From: Helicobacteraceae bacterium
GTDB lineage: Bacteria > Campylobacterota > Campylobacteria > Campylobacterales > Sulfurimonadaceae
DNA: 64,000 nucleotides
Assembly (NCBI GenBank): GCA_027038835.1
Contig: JALWGC010000002.1
Span: 1 to 64,000 of the forward strand
Direction of reading: 5' to 3'
Shown: positions 34,530 through 45,155 of the stretch, piece after piece
Layout of the letters: the number at the start of each line of letters is the position of its first letter
How positions within the stretch are numbered: position 1 is the stretch's first letter
The notes under the pieces: generated by a model
What the model was told of the DNA's origin: nothing
The model's database searches: none
The model's input: only the letters and a program-made list of their open reading frames with translations
Program-made: the position numbers and the translations under genes

Positions 34530-34539
34530 ATCTCTTTCC

Positions 34540-35073
34540 TTATACCGGGAGTGTTACGCCCTCTTGGAGCAGCTTTTTGTATTCCGGTCCCTCTTCACCA
34601 AGGACAACTTTCATACCATCGACTTTGAACGGAGGAATGTCAAGACCTCTTGGCGGCGGAGCCTTCGTTACCATTGCAGTTGAATCGTATGTTCCCCCAT
34701 GGCAAGCACAAAGGAAGCTTTTTTTCTCCGCATCGTAGCCCGGAATACACCCAAGGTGCGTACATAGACCAAGAACGATCATATAGTAATCGTTCCCAAC
34801 TTTGATAAGGCGGTTTAGTTCGTTTTTCTTTTTGGCAAACTCGACCATCTCGGGAGTTTGTTTCAAAACGAATACAGGCTTCCCTCTCCATTTCTCCGTA
34901 ACGAGGACATTCCCTTCGTACGCAGTCATGTCAAGCGTCGTAAAACCTGCCGCTTTGACACTTGGAAGCGGGTCCCAAGTTTTTTTCATAGCATACAGCG
35001 AAGCTACGGCACCTACGCCGGCAACCGCACCGAATGCTTTACCCATAAAACCTCTACGGCTTGAATCTTTCAT
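34540..35073 (-). CDS. petA: Rieske iron-sulfur protein PetA
   Basis: First gene of petABC. The N-terminus has a twin-arginine motif (SRRGFMGKAFG) and a hydrophobic anchor. The 2Fe-2S ligands are in CTHLGC and CACHGG. It takes electrons from quinol and passes them to PetC. Full length at 177 residues. Confidence 0.96.
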   Translation of the reverse strand: MKDSSRRGFMGKAFGAVAGVGAVASLYAMKKTWDPLPSVKAAGFTTLDMTAYEGNVLVTEKWRGKPVFVLKQTPEMVEFAKKKNELNRLIKVGNDYYMIVLGLCTHLGCIPGYDAEKKSFLCACHGGTYDSTAMVTKAPPPRGLDIPPFKVDGMKVVLGEEGPEYKKLLQEGVTLPV

Positions 35074-35125
35074 GTTCCACTCACTTATATGAGAATTTTT
35101 AAAGCAATGTAAAAATTGCCTATAA

Positions 35126-35161
35126 AACCTGTCACAAAATAGTCACATTATATGACAGGTT
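35126..35161 (-). promoter_or_regulatory. inverted repeat and -10 box upstream of petABC
   Basis: AACCTGTCA (35126-35134) and TGACAGGTT (35153-35161) form a perfect nine-base dyad with 18 bases between. On the minus strand a TATAAT -10 box (35147-35152) fills the inner part next to the upstream arm. The start would be near 35140, so a protein bound to the dyad would control petABC. A weak -35 only. Confidence 0.5.
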
Positions 35162-35203
35162 CTATCTTAAAGCTTGATTATACACCAAATTAGTTTTAAT
35201 TAT

Positions 35204-36073
35204 TTATAAATTTAAAGAAGATTTTATAAATTTTCCTATTTCGTAACATTTTTTTTCTATATTTTTATAATTTTCATAAGAATTGCTTCTTAAAATCGTC
35301 TCCAATGCTGTTTTATCGTAATTTTCAATCACGGGAACTCCCAGTTTTTCAAACAAAACAATGTAATCTTCCGGGTAGTCTTTGCGTTGAAAATAGATAG
35401 GCTTCCCTCCGCTTGCAAGCGATTCTAAAACAGCTTGAGGGGAAGCTGTAACGAGCCTTTTGGTTCTTTGTATCATCTCGTCGTACTCTTCGAACTCGAA
35501 ATAATTTACAAACCTCTTTTTCAACTCCTCTTCGTAATCCAAGAAATAATAAAACCCAAGCTGCAAATACGGCTCGAACCCTTCTATAAAATCAAGATGT
35601 TTTTCTAAGTCTTTTTCATAATCGTCATCACCGAAAAAGTAACAAAGCTCCACATCTTTTTGCGTCGGTTCGAAATACCGCTCATCCACCGCCAAGGCAT
35701 TGCATACCCCCTCCCCTTCCAAATAAGGGGAAATCAGAAATTCGTTCGATGCTTTCGTGTCGTTTGGGTCGTCGCTGATACGGACAAACGTAGAGAAGAA
35801 ATTGCGCATATCTTCAAGCATGATTGGATTGGCTTCGGTGGAGTCGAAGATGATTTTATCTCCCCGTTGGGCGATATTGGCGATATTGCGCACAACGTCT
35901 ATTCCCACACTTTTTTCTATGCCGAAATCTCTGGCGATACTTGCGATGCGGTAATCGGAGGTAAGGAGCGTGATATCGACCTCTTCTTTGATAGTACCGA
36001 TAATCGCCGCAGCTCGCCTGAAACGGTCAAGCCCCACTCTATGCCCCGTATGCGCATAATAGAAAACTCTCAT
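35204..36073 (-). CDS. GT-B-fold (MurG/GT28-like) protein
   Basis: The N-terminus MRVFYYAHTGHRVGLDRFRR resembles the first strand and loop of GT28-type glycosyltransferases and related enzymes. The C-terminal third (AVLESLASGGKPIYFQRKDYPED) resembles their nucleotide-sugar half. At 289 residues it is short for the fold and the acceptor is unknown. No surrounding sugar genes help. It is divergent from nothing obvious and lies 130 bases from petA. Confidence 0.5.
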   Translation of the reverse strand: MRVFYYAHTGHRVGLDRFRRAAAIIGTIKEEVDITLLTSDYRIASIARDFGIEKSVGIDVVRNIANIAQRGDKIIFDSTEANPIMLEDMRNFFSTFVRISDDPNDTKASNEFLISPYLEGEGVCNALAVDERYFEPTQKDVELCYFFGDDDYEKDLEKHLDFIEGFEPYLQLGFYYFLDYEEELKKRFVNYFEFEEYDEMIQRTKRLVTASPQAVLESLASGGKPIYFQRKDYPEDYIVLFEKLGVPVIENYDKTALETILRSNSYENYKNIEKKCYEIGKFIKSSLNL

Positions 36074-36166
36074 ACTCTATGCCTTTTTTTGGCACAATTG
36101 TACAAAAGTGTAGTTATGATGCCTCTTAAGCGATGTCGGTTTTCACACTTCTTTATTTATGCCTCA

Positions 36167-38383
36167 TTACTTACATTTGTACCAATTGTCGTATCTGTCC
36201 CAGATAAGCGTACCTTTGTATAGCCTCACTCCGTTGTAATAGGGCGATGTACCTTCCGTATCGGCGATTCGCAGTTGTATGTTGTCTCCGTTAACCCTCT
36301 CGACATACGCTTTCATCGTTATCGAAAGAACAAATGCGGTCGTACCGTCTTTACATACCGTTTCGCCAACTTTTTTGCGTGCATTGTACGCGGCTCGTTT
36401 TTTCGCATACGCTTCGGCTTCACGTCTTTTTTCCATTTCTATCTTCTGTATATGGCTTTTGGCTTCTTGTGTGTATTTCGAATGGGGATATTTTTTCACG
36501 AAAGCTTTTAATTCACCAAGCGTATTCGCTTTGTCGTACGCTTCTTTCTCGATTGCGTTTCGCAACAATCGTTCAACCTCTTTTTTCCCTTTATAATCGG
36601 GGTATTCCGCCAAAAACTCTCTATATACCTGCGGCGTATCTTTCTCTTTTGCACCACTAAGGTCGTTTTCGATTTTTTCCTCGTTGGTGATGATTTTCAA
36701 ACTTTTAAAATGCAGTTTGTTTCCTCGTACTTCAAAACGCACGACCGGAACGAGTTTGTCATCCATGATATCGGTTTTGAACTTTTTTGCCTTGTCTATG
36801 GAGACTGGAATTTGCACTCTCATCTCCAAATCGTTCGAAGAGGAATACAACGTCGCGCTAAACACCTCTTTGTCCGCATCGTAAACGACATCGGTAAACT
36901 TGGGGTCTCCAAATATCATGCGCATCGCCTTGTTCGCCATTTCGCTTGCCGTTTGCGCTATGGTTTGCGTTTGGCTGTTATGCTTGAGCAGTTTTTGATA
37001 GCGTCGCTCCTGTGCAGCCAACTTTTGGGAGTACTCCTGCATCGCCTGAGCGTTCTTTTTATCTATGGCTTTATTTTTCGCCGCTATCTCTTGTCGGTAT
37101 GCCGCTACCCTCTTTTGAAAATCACCACTTTTTTCGAACTCCCCTCTTTTGAGTTTTTTCGCCACTACATGAGGAATCTTTTTTGGTTTTGGTATGTTTC
37201 TTTTTCGAACACTTAGCGCTTCTTGTGTCAACATCGACGTAAGGTAGGACAACTTCTGCTGGGGAGTGTAGTGGGTGTTGAAAATCACTTTGTCGTATTT
37301 CGTGCTTATTTTTCTCACAGGAAGAATGAAAGCGAGGTTGTTTTTCAAACTCATCTCCCACACACCCATCGAGTTGATTCTTTGCAAGTACGAACGGGTG
37401 TAAAGCCCGCTATGGTCTTTTCTATACGCCCAGACATACCCTCCTCTGGTACTACCGTAGTAACCGGTCATCAACACCGGTAAACCAAATGTTCTTTGCA
37501 TCAGTTCCCCGTAATTTGGGCTATAGAAGGTGCTGTCAAAATGCATAGCAAAATATTTTTGGTACTTTTTGAACGGATTGTTTCTTCGAATCTCTTTGAA
37601 TGTCGGGATTCTCCAAGATGCCACTTGCTCGTTCACTTCGAGATTGGCAAGTGTTCCATAAGGTTTTTTTATCGACGGTTTGCCGTATTTGGCTTTATAG
37701 TATATGGCAAGCTTGTTGTTGTCCTTGAAACGATAATACTTCGAACGATCTCTTCTGTAGTACCCCTCATACACGATCGTATCGAGCTTGAAGTACATTC
37801 TTCTGTAGTATTTGTTACCTATTTTGTACGCTTCAAGAACCACAAGCGGTTTTTTAGGATGATTCTTTTTTACATAATCGACATACGCACTTTGCAACCC
37901 CCATATAAGGTGGTTTTTTTCATCGTAAACAAGAGAAAAACGCTCGTTGGCAAAATCCCAATCTATTCGTTTCACATATTTGAAATAATTTCGCTCCAAC
38001 TTCGGTGCCGCAGCTTTTTTCAACTTTACTACATACACCGTATCTTGATCGAGCTGTATCCATCTGTCGAACTTCTCATACCCCTTTTTCGTAACGACTA
38101 TGTGGTACTTCCCTTTTTTTAGTTCCATATCGTCTTTATACTTCGGTTTTATGTTCATTATTTTGACGACGGCACCTTTTGGGGCATCCACTTTGAGTTT
38201 GAACATTCCGTTTTTGGTTTGTGTTCTATCCGTTTGTCGAGGCTTTGGAATCGTTTTTACGGAGTCGTGCAACTCTTTGCTTGTTCGCTCGTTAAGTGCG
38301 CTGTAACTTTCTTGCGTGGTGGCGCATCCTGCAAAAAACACCACCGCAAACATGCTTGTCCAAAATAGCCGAGATAGCTTCAT
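36167..38383 (-). CDS. large PEGA-like lipoprotein, 738 residues
   Basis: Lipobox FFAGC gives an acylated cysteine near residue 19. A PEGA-like beta domain (VDAPKGAVVKIMNIKP, KGKYHIVVTKKGYEKF) follows at about 65-120. Then comes a long middle with a domain resembling DUF1566-type trypsin-like folds (NEQVASWRIPTFKEIRR). A coiled-coil region lies at about 400-480, then a helical repeat (YREFLAEYPDYKGKKEVERL) and a small C-terminal beta domain with a CK end. It is probably a cell-envelope structural protein. It stands alone, without operon partners. Confidence 0.65.
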   Translation of the reverse strand: MKLSRLFWTSMFAVVFFAGCATTQESYSALNERTSKELHDSVKTIPKPRQTDRTQTKNGMFKLKVDAPKGAVVKIMNIKPKYKDDMELKKGKYHIVVTKKGYEKFDRWIQLDQDTVYVVKLKKAAAPKLERNYFKYVKRIDWDFANERFSLVYDEKNHLIWGLQSAYVDYVKKNHPKKPLVVLEAYKIGNKYYRRMYFKLDTIVYEGYYRRDRSKYYRFKDNNKLAIYYKAKYGKPSIKKPYGTLANLEVNEQVASWRIPTFKEIRRNNPFKKYQKYFAMHFDSTFYSPNYGELMQRTFGLPVLMTGYYGSTRGGYVWAYRKDHSGLYTRSYLQRINSMGVWEMSLKNNLAFILPVRKISTKYDKVIFNTHYTPQQKLSYLTSMLTQEALSVRKRNIPKPKKIPHVVAKKLKRGEFEKSGDFQKRVAAYRQEIAAKNKAIDKKNAQAMQEYSQKLAAQERRYQKLLKHNSQTQTIAQTASEMANKAMRMIFGDPKFTDVVYDADKEVFSATLYSSSNDLEMRVQIPVSIDKAKKFKTDIMDDKLVPVVRFEVRGNKLHFKSLKIITNEEKIENDLSGAKEKDTPQVYREFLAEYPDYKGKKEVERLLRNAIEKEAYDKANTLGELKAFVKKYPHSKYTQEAKSHIQKIEMEKRREAEAYAKKRAAYNARKKVGETVCKDGTTAFVLSITMKAYVERVNGDNIQLRIADTEGTSPYYNGVRLYKGTLIWDRYDNWYKCK

Positions 38384-38501
38384 TTTTCGCCTTTGTTATT
38401 TGGTTCGTTTATTATACAACGAAAAAGTTCAATCGGTAGTGGAAGAGTGAAAAATATTGCGGTCAAACACTTCTTCGATGCGACGAGTGCCGCTTCGAAG
38501 A

Positions 38502-38720
38502 TTATTTGTAGCGGTAAGTGATACGCCCTTTATCGAGCGAATAGGGGGTTAGTTCGAGTTTGACTCTATCTCCGGGGAGAATCTTTATGTAGTGCATACG
38601 CATTTTGCCCGCGATGTGGCATAACACGACATGCCCGTTGTCAAGCTCGACTCTAAAGGTCGCGTTTGGTAAAGCCTCGATGATTTTTCCATCAACCTCG
38701 ATTACGTCAGATTTTGCCAT
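38502..38720 (-). CDS. infA: translation initiation factor IF-1
   Basis: The 72-residue OB-fold protein matches IF-1 throughout ([39 protein letters not shown], and RITYRYK at the end). Last gene of the ribosomal-protein transcript, five bases after map. A CTTCGA/TCGAAG hairpin follows at about 38474-38500 and may help termination. Confidence 0.97.
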   Translation of the reverse strand: MAKSDVIEVDGKIIEALPNATFRVELDNGHVVLCHIAGKMRMHYIKILPGDRVKLELTPYSLDKGRITYRYK

Positions 38721-38724
38721 CTTC

Positions 38725-39489
38725 TCATCCTTCTAACTGTGATAGTATATGTGCTTTGCCGCCGATTACGGCTACTGTATGCTCATAGTGAGCGGTTCTT
38801 AGTCCATCTTTACTAACGACGTCCCAGCCGTTTTCCAAAATGACCGGTTCACCCTCTTTTTGGCATATCATGGGTTCTAAACAAAAAACCATGCCGTTTT
38901 TTATTTTCGGGCCGGCTTTTGGGTTGGGAGCGTCAAGGTAGTTTGGAATCTCCGGCTCTTCATGAGGTTTTTTCCCTATCCCATGACCGCAGAAGTTACG
39001 AAGCGGAACGAATCCGCGCTCCAAAATGAACTGCTCCATCAAGTATGAAAGCTCTTTGAAGCGCATCCCCTGTTTGATGTTTTCGATAGCGTAGTAGAGT
39101 GTGTCTTTGGCACAAGCTATAACCGCTTCATCCTCTTTGGTTATCTCTCCAACACCGACGGTGATAGCCGCATCACCGAACCAACCGTTTTTCTCGCTGC
39201 CTATGTCGTACCCTATGACATCACCCTCTTGGAGTTTGTAATCTGTCGGGATACCATGAATGACAACTTCGTTGAGTGAAGTACATACGGAGGAGGGAAA
39301 GCCGTAAAGACCTTTGAAAGAGGGTTTGGCATCATGGCTTCTGATGTAGTCTTCAGCCATTGCATCGAGCTCTTTGAGACTCATACCCGGTTTGGTGTTT
39401 CGACGAAGCAACTCCAAAGCCCCCGCGACAATGCGGTTGGCTTCGCGGAGTTGTTCTATCTCTTTTGGTTTGCGAAGTGGTATCGCCAT
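38725..39489 (-). CDS. map: methionine aminopeptidase, type I
   Basis: Removes the initiator methionine from new proteins. Metal ligands of the pita-bread fold are visible in [16 protein letters not shown], in [16 protein letters not shown] and in [10 protein letters not shown]. Length 254 is normal. It follows secY by two bases. Confidence 0.97.
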   Translation of the reverse strand: MAIPLRKPKEIEQLREANRIVAGALELLRRNTKPGMSLKELDAMAEDYIRSHDAKPSFKGLYGFPSSVCTSLNEVVIHGIPTDYKLQEGDVIGYDIGSEKNGWFGDAAITVGVGEITKEDEAVIACAKDTLYYAIENIKQGMRFKELSYLMEQFILERGFVPLRNFCGHGIGKKPHEEPEIPNYLDAPNPKAGPKIKNGMVFCLEPMICQKEGEPVILENGWDVVSKDGLRTAHYEHTVAVIGGKAHILSQLEG

Positions 39490-39491
39490 CG

Positions 39492-40754
39492 TTATAGACC
39501 GACTGCGCTAAGTGTTTCGTACTTGCTCATGTATATCTGAGCTTCGATTTTACGCATAGTGTCAAGTGCGACCTGAACGACGATGAGTACCGCTGTTCCA
39601 CCGAAGAAGAACGGAACGCCCATCGCTTTGATGATCATAAACGGAACGACCGCGACAAGACCGAGATAAAGCGCTCCCGTTACCGTCAAACGGCTTGCTG
39701 TTTCGTTGAGGAACTCTTTGGTCGCTTCGCCGGTTCTAATCCCCGGTATGAATCCCCCTTGGCGTTTGAGGTTGTCGGCTATATCTTTGGCGTTGAACGT
39801 GATAGATGCGTAGAAAAACGCGAAAAACACGACAAAAGCGAAATCGAGCAAGTTAAATACATATCCGCCCGGATGCAAAATATCGGCGATTTTTTGTACC
39901 GTCGGGTTCGTACTGCTTGAAAGCAATGTCATAGGGAACATCAAAATCGCACTGGCGAAGATAACCGGAATGACACCCGATAGATTCACTTTTATAGGGA
40001 TGTAGTTCATCACCCTTTTGTTCTGATTTTGCATGATGGTCTTTTTCGCGTATGTAACGGGGATTCTTCTCTCACCGAGTTCTACGTAGATGATAACCCC
40101 GATCGTAACGACGATAAGCGCAACGATCGCGATAACGGTCAAGAAGCTCATAGCGCCCGTATTGACCATCGAAACGGTTTTACCGATAGCGCTTGGGATA
40201 GCCGAAACGATACCCGCGAAGATAATGAGCGAAATACCGTTACCGATACCGTTTTGTGTTATCTGCTCACCTATCCACATCAATAGCATCGTACCTGCAA
40301 GCATAGAGATCGCCGCCATCGTAACGAACGTTGTTTGATCCACAAGAATCGCACTCGCGCCGTTTGCTCCACTTAGGCTTTGCAGACCCATACTCACTCC
40401 AACAGCTTGCACGAGGGTTATGACGATAGTCGCATAACGGATAATCTGCATATACTTCACCATACCGTCACGCTCTTTTTTCATTTGTGCGAGATTCGGA
40501 AATGTCGCCGCTAAAAGCTCCATGATGATAGATGCGGTGATGTATGGCATGATTCCAAGGGAGATGATAGAAAGACGCTGTACCGCGTTTCCGCTGAACA
40601 TGTTGAACAAACCAAGAGCGTCATTGCTGTGTTTGTCGAAGAATGATGCAATCACACTTGCATCGACACCGGGGACTGGCACGTATGCCAGCATTCGGTA
40701 GAGGAACAAGAACCCTACAGTGATGAGGATTTTGTTGACGAGACTTTTATTCAC
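39492..40754 (-). CDS. secY: preprotein translocase subunit SecY
   Basis: Ten-TM channel of the Sec translocon; 420 residues. The N-terminal YVPVPGVDASVI, the plug region, and the RGGFIPGIRTGEATKEFL-type loop (here RQGGFIPGIRTGE) are present. It follows rplO by two bases within the spc block. Confidence 0.97.
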   Translation of the reverse strand: MNKSLVNKILITVGFLFLYRMLAYVPVPGVDASVIASFFDKHSNDALGLFNMFSGNAVQRLSIISLGIMPYITASIIMELLAATFPNLAQMKKERDGMVKYMQIIRYATIVITLVQAVGVSMGLQSLSGANGASAILVDQTTFVTMAAISMLAGTMLLMWIGEQITQNGIGNGISLIIFAGIVSAIPSAIGKTVSMVNTGAMSFLTVIAIVALIVVTIGVIIYVELGERRIPVTYAKKTIMQNQNKRVMNYIPIKVNLSGVIPVIFASAILMFPMTLLSSSTNPTVQKIADILHPGGYVFNLLDFAFVVFFAFFYASITFNAKDIADNLKRQGGFIPGIRTGEATKEFLNETASRLTVTGALYLGLVAVVPFMIIKAMGVPFFFGGTAVLIVVQVALDTMRKIEAQIYMSKYETLSAVGL

Positions 40755-40756
40755 GG

Positions 40757-41155
40757 CTATTTACCTGAAGTTGTAACGTTTTCGTCTTTGATCTTGCTTG
40801 CAAGCTCTTTAGCGCCCGCGCCGATAAGTTTCACTTTGGTAACGCTGTTAGCGATCTTGTGAACGCTTCTGATGCTTTCCATAGTGATCTCTTCGAGCTC
40901 AGCTACCGCTTTTACTTTCGCTACGTTGATAGCGTACGGTTTGGTAACTCTTGATGTGAAACCGACTTTTGGAAGACGTTTCGCAAGTGGTTGTTGACCA
41001 CCCTCGAAGTTTCTCTTTCTTTTGTAGCCGGTTCTACTTTTTTGACCTTTTTGTCCACGAGTTGAGGTTTTCCCCATCCCTGAACCTTGACCGCGTCCTA
41101 CTCTTTTTCTTTTATGAGTAGAACCTGCTGCCGGAGTTAGATTTTCAATTCCCAT
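40757..41155 (-). CDS. rplO: 50S ribosomal protein L15
   Basis: 132 residues; the glycine- and arginine-rich N-terminus ([17 protein letters not shown]) is diagnostic. Between rpsE and secY, as in the standard spc order. Confidence 0.97.
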   Translation of the reverse strand: MGIENLTPAAGSTHKRKRVGRGQGSGMGKTSTRGQKGQKSRTGYKRKRNFEGGQQPLAKRLPKVGFTSRVTKPYAINVAKVKAVAELEEITMESIRSVHKIANSVTKVKLIGAGAKELASKIKDENVTTSGK

Positions 41156-41158
41156 CTT

Positions 41159-41599
41159 CTATCCTTTAATTCTTGATAGTGCTTCGATGGTTGCGCGAAC
41201 CAAAGTGTTCGGGTTGTTCGAACCGATCGATTTCGTAAGAACATCTTGGAACCCTGCAAGTTCGAGTACCGGTCTTGCGGCACCACCGGCGATTAGACCC
41301 GTACCTTCAGATGCAGGTTTGATCAAAATGCGGCTTGCGTTGAACTTGTGCTCGATATCGTGTGCGACGGTTGTCCCTTTGATGCTCACGGTTGTGAGGT
41401 TTTTAAACGCATCGTCAACCGCTTTTTTGATAGCGTCAGGCACCTCTTTGGCTTTACCAAAACCGTACCCGACAACACCTTTTTTGTTACCGACAACTAC
41501 CAAAGCGGTAAATCGGAATCTTCTACCACCTTTGACAACTTTGGTAACACGCCCTATGTTAACAATAGTCTCTTCGAACTCTTCTCTATTGATTTCCAT
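41159..41599 (-). CDS. rpsE: 30S ribosomal protein S5
   Basis: 146 residues with the S5 N-terminal double-stranded-RNA-binding segment ([14 protein letters not shown]) and [16 protein letters not shown]. Nine bases after rplR. The bS30/rpmD gene often found next is absent, as usual in this phylum. Confidence 0.97.
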   Translation of the reverse strand: MEINREEFEETIVNIGRVTKVVKGGRRFRFTALVVVGNKKGVVGYGFGKAKEVPDAIKKAVDDAFKNLTTVSIKGTTVAHDIEHKFNASRILIKPASEGTGLIAGGAARPVLELAGFQDVLTKSIGSNNPNTLVRATIEALSRIKG

Positions 41600-41607
41600 T
41601 GTGTCCC

Positions 41608-41964
41608 CTAAAACTTGATTTCGTTCGCGCGAAGTGCATCGCCAAACGCAGCGATAACGCCGTGGTATTGATATCCGTTTCTATCGAAAACGATAGCGTC
41701 GATACCTTTTTCTTTTAGCTTAGCCGCAAATTCTGCAGCAAGCGCCTCGGCACCGGCTTTGTTCGCTTTTTGGTTGATAGATTTCGAGTTCATACCAACC
41801 AAAGTGACACCGGCATTGTCATCGATAGCTTGAACCGTCAAATAACGGTTGGAGCGAAATATCGAAACACGAGGAAGTTCTGCACTACCGCTGATTTTAG
41901 AGCGAACTCTTTTCTTTCTTTTTAGGCGGTTTGCGAGTTTGCTTTTTAGTACTCTTGCATTCAT
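41608..41964 (-). CDS. rplR: 50S ribosomal protein L18
   Basis: 118 residues; binds 5S rRNA. Motifs [18 protein letters not shown] and [15 protein letters not shown] are typical. Confidence 0.97.
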   Translation of the reverse strand: MNARVLKSKLANRLKRKKRVRSKISGSAELPRVSIFRSNRYLTVQAIDDNAGVTLVGMNSKSINQKANKAGAEALAAEFAAKLKEKGIDAIVFDRNGYQYHGVIAAFGDALRANEIKF

Positions 41965-41978
41965 TCTAACTTCCTCCC

Positions 41979-42515
41979 CTATTTCTTAGCCGTTTTACCG
42001 GCTTTTCTAACGATGTGCTCATCGACGTATTTCACACCTTTACCTTTGTACGGTTCTGGTGGTCTGAAACTTCTAATCTCCGCTGCCACTTGACCAAGAA
42101 GTTGCTTGTCATGGCTTTTGAGCGTAATGACGTTTTTCTCGACACTCGCTTCGATACCTTCTGGAAGGTCGTAGTTGATGTCGTGTGAAAAACCGAGTTG
42201 CAAGTTCAACACTTTCCCTTTTACCGCAGCTCTGTAACCGACACCGTTGATTTCAAGTTGCTTTTGGAAACCTTTTGTCAAACCTTCGATGATGTTGGCA
42301 CTAATAGCTCTGTAAGTTCCCCAGAACGCTCTGTGCTCTCTTGAGTCCGAAAGGTTTTTGAAAGTAAGCAAGTTACCTTCGATAGTGAATTCTACGTTCC
42401 CCTTCGTATCGAGGTCCATAGATTTGTTCCCTTTTGCGAATGTGATTACGTTCCCTTCAGCGGTAACTTTTACGTCCGCCGGTATTTCTACAGGATTTTT
42501 TCCAATTCTTGACAT
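41979..42515 (-). CDS. rplF: 50S ribosomal protein L6
   Basis: 178 residues, two L6 repeats, with the C-terminal signature [13 protein letters not shown] near the factor-binding site. Confidence 0.97.
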   Translation of the reverse strand: MSRIGKNPVEIPADVKVTAEGNVITFAKGNKSMDLDTKGNVEFTIEGNLLTFKNLSDSREHRAFWGTYRAISANIIEGLTKGFQKQLEINGVGYRAAVKGKVLNLQLGFSHDINYDLPEGIEASVEKNVITLKSHDKQLLGQVAAEIRSFRPPEPYKGKGVKYVDEHIVRKAGKTAKK

Positions 42516-42527
42516 TTTAGACCCTCC

Positions 42528-42923
42528 TTACCAAACTGTACATATGACTTCGCCACCGATGCCGAGTTCATATGCCTTGTCGTTTGGTAGAATCCCTTTG
42601 GATGTACTCACGATGATTGTACCGTAACCGTTTTTGAATCTTTTGATCTCGTCTCTTCCGCGGTAAATACGGCGACCCGGTTTGGAAACTCTTTTGATCT
42701 CGTTGATCGCAGGTTTTCCGTCTTCGTCGTATTTGATCACTGCGTTGATCGTTTTTTTCGCACCGTCTTCTACGACGTTGCAGCTTTCAAGGTATCCTTT
42801 CTCTACAAGGATGTTCGCTACGGCTTCGACACTCTTGGAGTGAAGAAGGGTAGTCGTACTGAGTCTTCTCATACCGGCATTTCTGATTCTCGTCAATGCG
42901 TCGGCTATCAAATCGTTTATCAT
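42528..42923 (-). CDS. rpsH: 30S ribosomal protein S8
   Basis: 131 residues; [12 protein letters not shown] at the start and the C-terminal [23 protein letters not shown] fit S8, a primary 16S rRNA binder. In E. coli S8 also represses its operon; whether that holds here is not visible. Confidence 0.97.
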   Translation of the reverse strand: MINDLIADALTRIRNAGMRRLSTTTLLHSKSVEAVANILVEKGYLESCNVVEDGAKKTINAVIKYDEDGKPAINEIKRVSKPGRRIYRGRDEIKRFKNGYGTIIVSTSKGILPNDKAYELGIGGEVICTVW

Positions 42924-42961
42924 TTTTCTTTTCCTTTGCTAATCATTAGTAGTTTCAAAGC

Positions 42962-43147
42962 TTACCAGCTTGACTTTCTAACGCCCGGGATCAATCCCTC
43001 GTTTGCCATTTTTCTAAAACAGATTCTGCAGATTCCAAAATCTCTAAGTACTGAGTGTGGGCGTCCACAGATTTGACATCTTGTGTACGCTCTGACTTTG
43101 AACTTCGGTGTTCTTTTCGCTTTTGCGATCATAGACTTCTTAGCCAT
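42962..43147 (-). CDS. rpsN: 30S ribosomal protein S14, zinc-binding form
   Basis: 61 residues with four cysteines in CQIC and CRIC pairs around [11 protein letters not shown], the short zinc-containing S14 type. It overlaps rplE by one base. Confidence 0.97.
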   Translation of the reverse strand: MAKKSMIAKAKRTPKFKVRAYTRCQICGRPHSVLRDFGICRICFRKMANEGLIPGVRKSSW

Positions 43148-43695
43148 TATTTACTCCCTTTCGTAAAAGGCATACCCATCTTTTGAAGAAGTGTGAACGC
43201 CTCTTTGTCATCTTCGGTAGTCGTTACGATAGTGATGTTCATACCGTGAATCTGCATGATAGAATCGTAATCCACTTCTGGGAAGATAAGTTGCTCGTTT
43301 ACCCCGAAGTTGTAGTTACCGCGACCGTCAAAACCGTTTCTAGGAACACCTCTGAAGTCTTTCACACGAGGAAGCGCGATAGAGATGAGGCGATCGAGAA
43401 ACGCGTACATTCTCTCACCTCTGAGTGTAACGCGTACACCTACAGGCATCCCTTCTCTTACTTTGAATCCCGCAACAGATTTTTTTGCAAGTATGATACT
43501 TGCGTGTTGACCCGCGATAGTGCTGATCGTTTGTTGGATGTTTTGCATAAGCTTGTTGTCTTTCATCGCAAAACCGGCCCCAACAGAGATAACAATTTTT
43601 TCAATCGCTGGAATCTGCATCGGGTTTTTGATATCGAGCTCTTTTTGAAGCTCAGGTTTTAGGTTATCGTATTTTTCTCTTAGACGTGCTGCCAT
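43147..43695 (-). CDS. rplE: 50S ribosomal protein L5
   Basis: 182 residues; binds 5S rRNA and contacts P-site tRNA. Motifs [20 protein letters not shown] and [19 protein letters not shown] are clear. Confidence 0.97.
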   Translation of the reverse strand: MAARLREKYDNLKPELQKELDIKNPMQIPAIEKIVISVGAGFAMKDNKLMQNIQQTISTIAGQHASIILAKKSVAGFKVREGMPVGVRVTLRGERMYAFLDRLISIALPRVKDFRGVPRNGFDGRGNYNFGVNEQLIFPEVDYDSIMQIHGMNITIVTTTEDDKEAFTLLQKMGMPFTKGSK

Positions 43696-43698
43696 CTC

Positions 43699-43929
43699 TT
43701 ACGCCTCCACTTTCTTGACGTTAGAAACATCAATAGGCATCTCTTTGTTTACGTGTCCGCCTTTTGTGTTTTCCTCGGTTGGTTTGACCGCTTTTTTAGC
43801 GACTTTACAACCCTCTACTATTACTTTGTTCTCTTTAGGAAGGACTTGAAGAACCTTTCCGGTTTTCCCTTTGTCGTCCCCGGCGATGATTTTTACGGTA
43901 TCGCCTTTTTTGATCTTAAGCTTTGCCAT
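43699..43929 (-). CDS. rplX: 50S ribosomal protein L24
   Basis: 76 residues with the KOW motif ([19 protein letters not shown]). It shares one base with rplN. Confidence 0.97.
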   Translation of the reverse strand: MAKLKIKKGDTVKIIAGDDKGKTGKVLQVLPKENKVIVEGCKVAKKAVKPTEENTKGGHVNKEMPIDVSNVKKVEA

Positions 43930-44297
43930 TATACAACCTCCGGCGCAAGAGATACGATCTTCATAAATCCTGCGTATCTGACTTCACGGCTTATCGGTCC
44001 GAAAATACGTGTACCGACAGGCTCTTTTTTGTTATCCAAAATAACCGCCGCATTGTCATCGAAACGGATAAGAGAACCGTTTTCTCTGTGGATCTCTTTT
44101 TTCGTTCTTACAACTACCGCTTTGACGACGGAACCTTTTTTCACTTTCGCAGTCGGTATAGCTTTCTTGACCGATGCAACGATGATATCACCCACTCTTG
44201 CGTATCTTCTTTTAGACCCGCCGAGCACTTTGATACACATGATCTCTTTTGCACCGGTGTTGTCAGCTACGTTTAGACGAGAAAAACTTTGTATCAT
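43929..44297 (-). CDS. rplN: 50S ribosomal protein L14
   Basis: 122 residues; [22 protein letters not shown] and the C-terminal [11 protein letters not shown] match L14 over its full length. Confidence 0.98.
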   Translation of the reverse strand: MIQSFSRLNVADNTGAKEIMCIKVLGGSKRRYARVGDIIVASVKKAIPTAKVKKGSVVKAVVVRTKKEIHRENGSLIRFDDNAAVILDNKKEPVGTRIFGPISREVRYAGFMKIVSLAPEVV

Positions 44298-44300
44298 GCC

Positions 44301-44543
44301 CTACGCTCCTACAATGCTTTTGAGTCTAAAAGATTTTCTTTTGGAGATAGGTCTGCACTCGATAGCGACTACTTCGTCTCCAACTTTTAGCTCGTTTCTT
44401 TCATCGTGAATAAGATATTTTTTGAATCTTTTCACAACTTTGTGGTATCTTGGGTGCATAACGCGACGCTCTACCAAGATAGTAGCCGTCTTGTCACCCG
44501 CGATTTTGATCACGTTTCCTTGAATTTCACGTTTATGTGTCAT
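44301..44543 (-). CDS. rpsQ: 30S ribosomal protein S17
   Basis: 80 residues; OB-fold primary binder of 16S r[21 protein letters not shown] is typical. Three bases before rplN. Confidence 0.97.
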   Translation of the reverse strand: MTHKREIQGNVIKIAGDKTATILVERRVMHPRYHKVVKRFKKYLIHDERNELKVGDEVVAIECRPISKRKSFRLKSIVGA

Positions 44544-44552
44544 TGCCTGCCC

Positions 44553-44741
44553 CTACTTGCTCGCTGCAGTGATTGCAGTGTTGATTCGTGCAATATCTTT
44601 TTTCACAACGCGAAGTTCGCTTGTGTTTTGTAATTGCATCGTTTTGTGTTTGATTCTTAGCGTAAAGAGCTCAGCTTTTTTCTCTTTGAGAAGAGTTTTA
44701 AGCTCCTCTACGCTTTTCTCTGCCAAATCAGAATATTTCAT
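44553..44741 (-). CDS. rpmC: 50S ribosomal protein L29
   Basis: 62 residues, two helices, with [21 protein letters not shown]-type L29 signature. Its start lies inside the end of rplP (14-base overlap). Confidence 0.96.
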   Translation of the reverse strand: MKYSDLAEKSVEELKTLLKEKKAELFTLRIKHKTMQLQNTSELRVVKKDIARINTAITAASK

Positions 44742-45153
44742 TGCTCATCTCCGCTGTTACTATTTTTGTCTTGAACGGCAATTTGTGCATCGCAAGCGTC
44801 AACGCTTCACGTGCTAGAGCCTCAGGAACACCGCCCATTTCGAAAATGATACGACCCGGTTTGATGTTCATAACCCATTGCTCGACACCACCTTTACCTT
44901 TACCCATTCTGGTTTCGAGTGGTTTTTTGGTAAGAGGTTTATCCGGGAATACACGAATCCAGATTTTACCGTTTCTTTTGATGTGTCTTGTCGCAGAGAT
45001 ACGCGCCGCTTCGATCTGACGAGAGTTGATACGACCGTGCTCTACCGCTTTGAAACCGATGTTACCGAAAGCGAGTTTATAACCGCTTCTCGCTTTTCCT
45101 CGGTTTCTACCCTTTTGTACTTTTCTGTATTTCGTTCTTTTAGGCATCAACAT
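44728..45153 (-). CDS. rplP: 50S ribosomal protein L16
   Basis: 141 residues. The first ATG ([11 protein letters not shown]) is two bases after the rpsC stop and is preferred over the second ATG for its ribosome-binding spacing. [20 protein letters not shown] is diagnostic. Confidence 0.97.
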   Translation of the reverse strand: MLMPKRTKYRKVQKGRNRGKARSGYKLAFGNIGFKAVEHGRINSRQIEAARISATRHIKRNGKIWIRVFPDKPLTKKPLETRMGKGKGGVEQWVMNIKPGRIIFEMGGVPEALAREALTLAMHKLPFKTKIVTAEMSNEIF

Positions 45154-45155
45154 GA

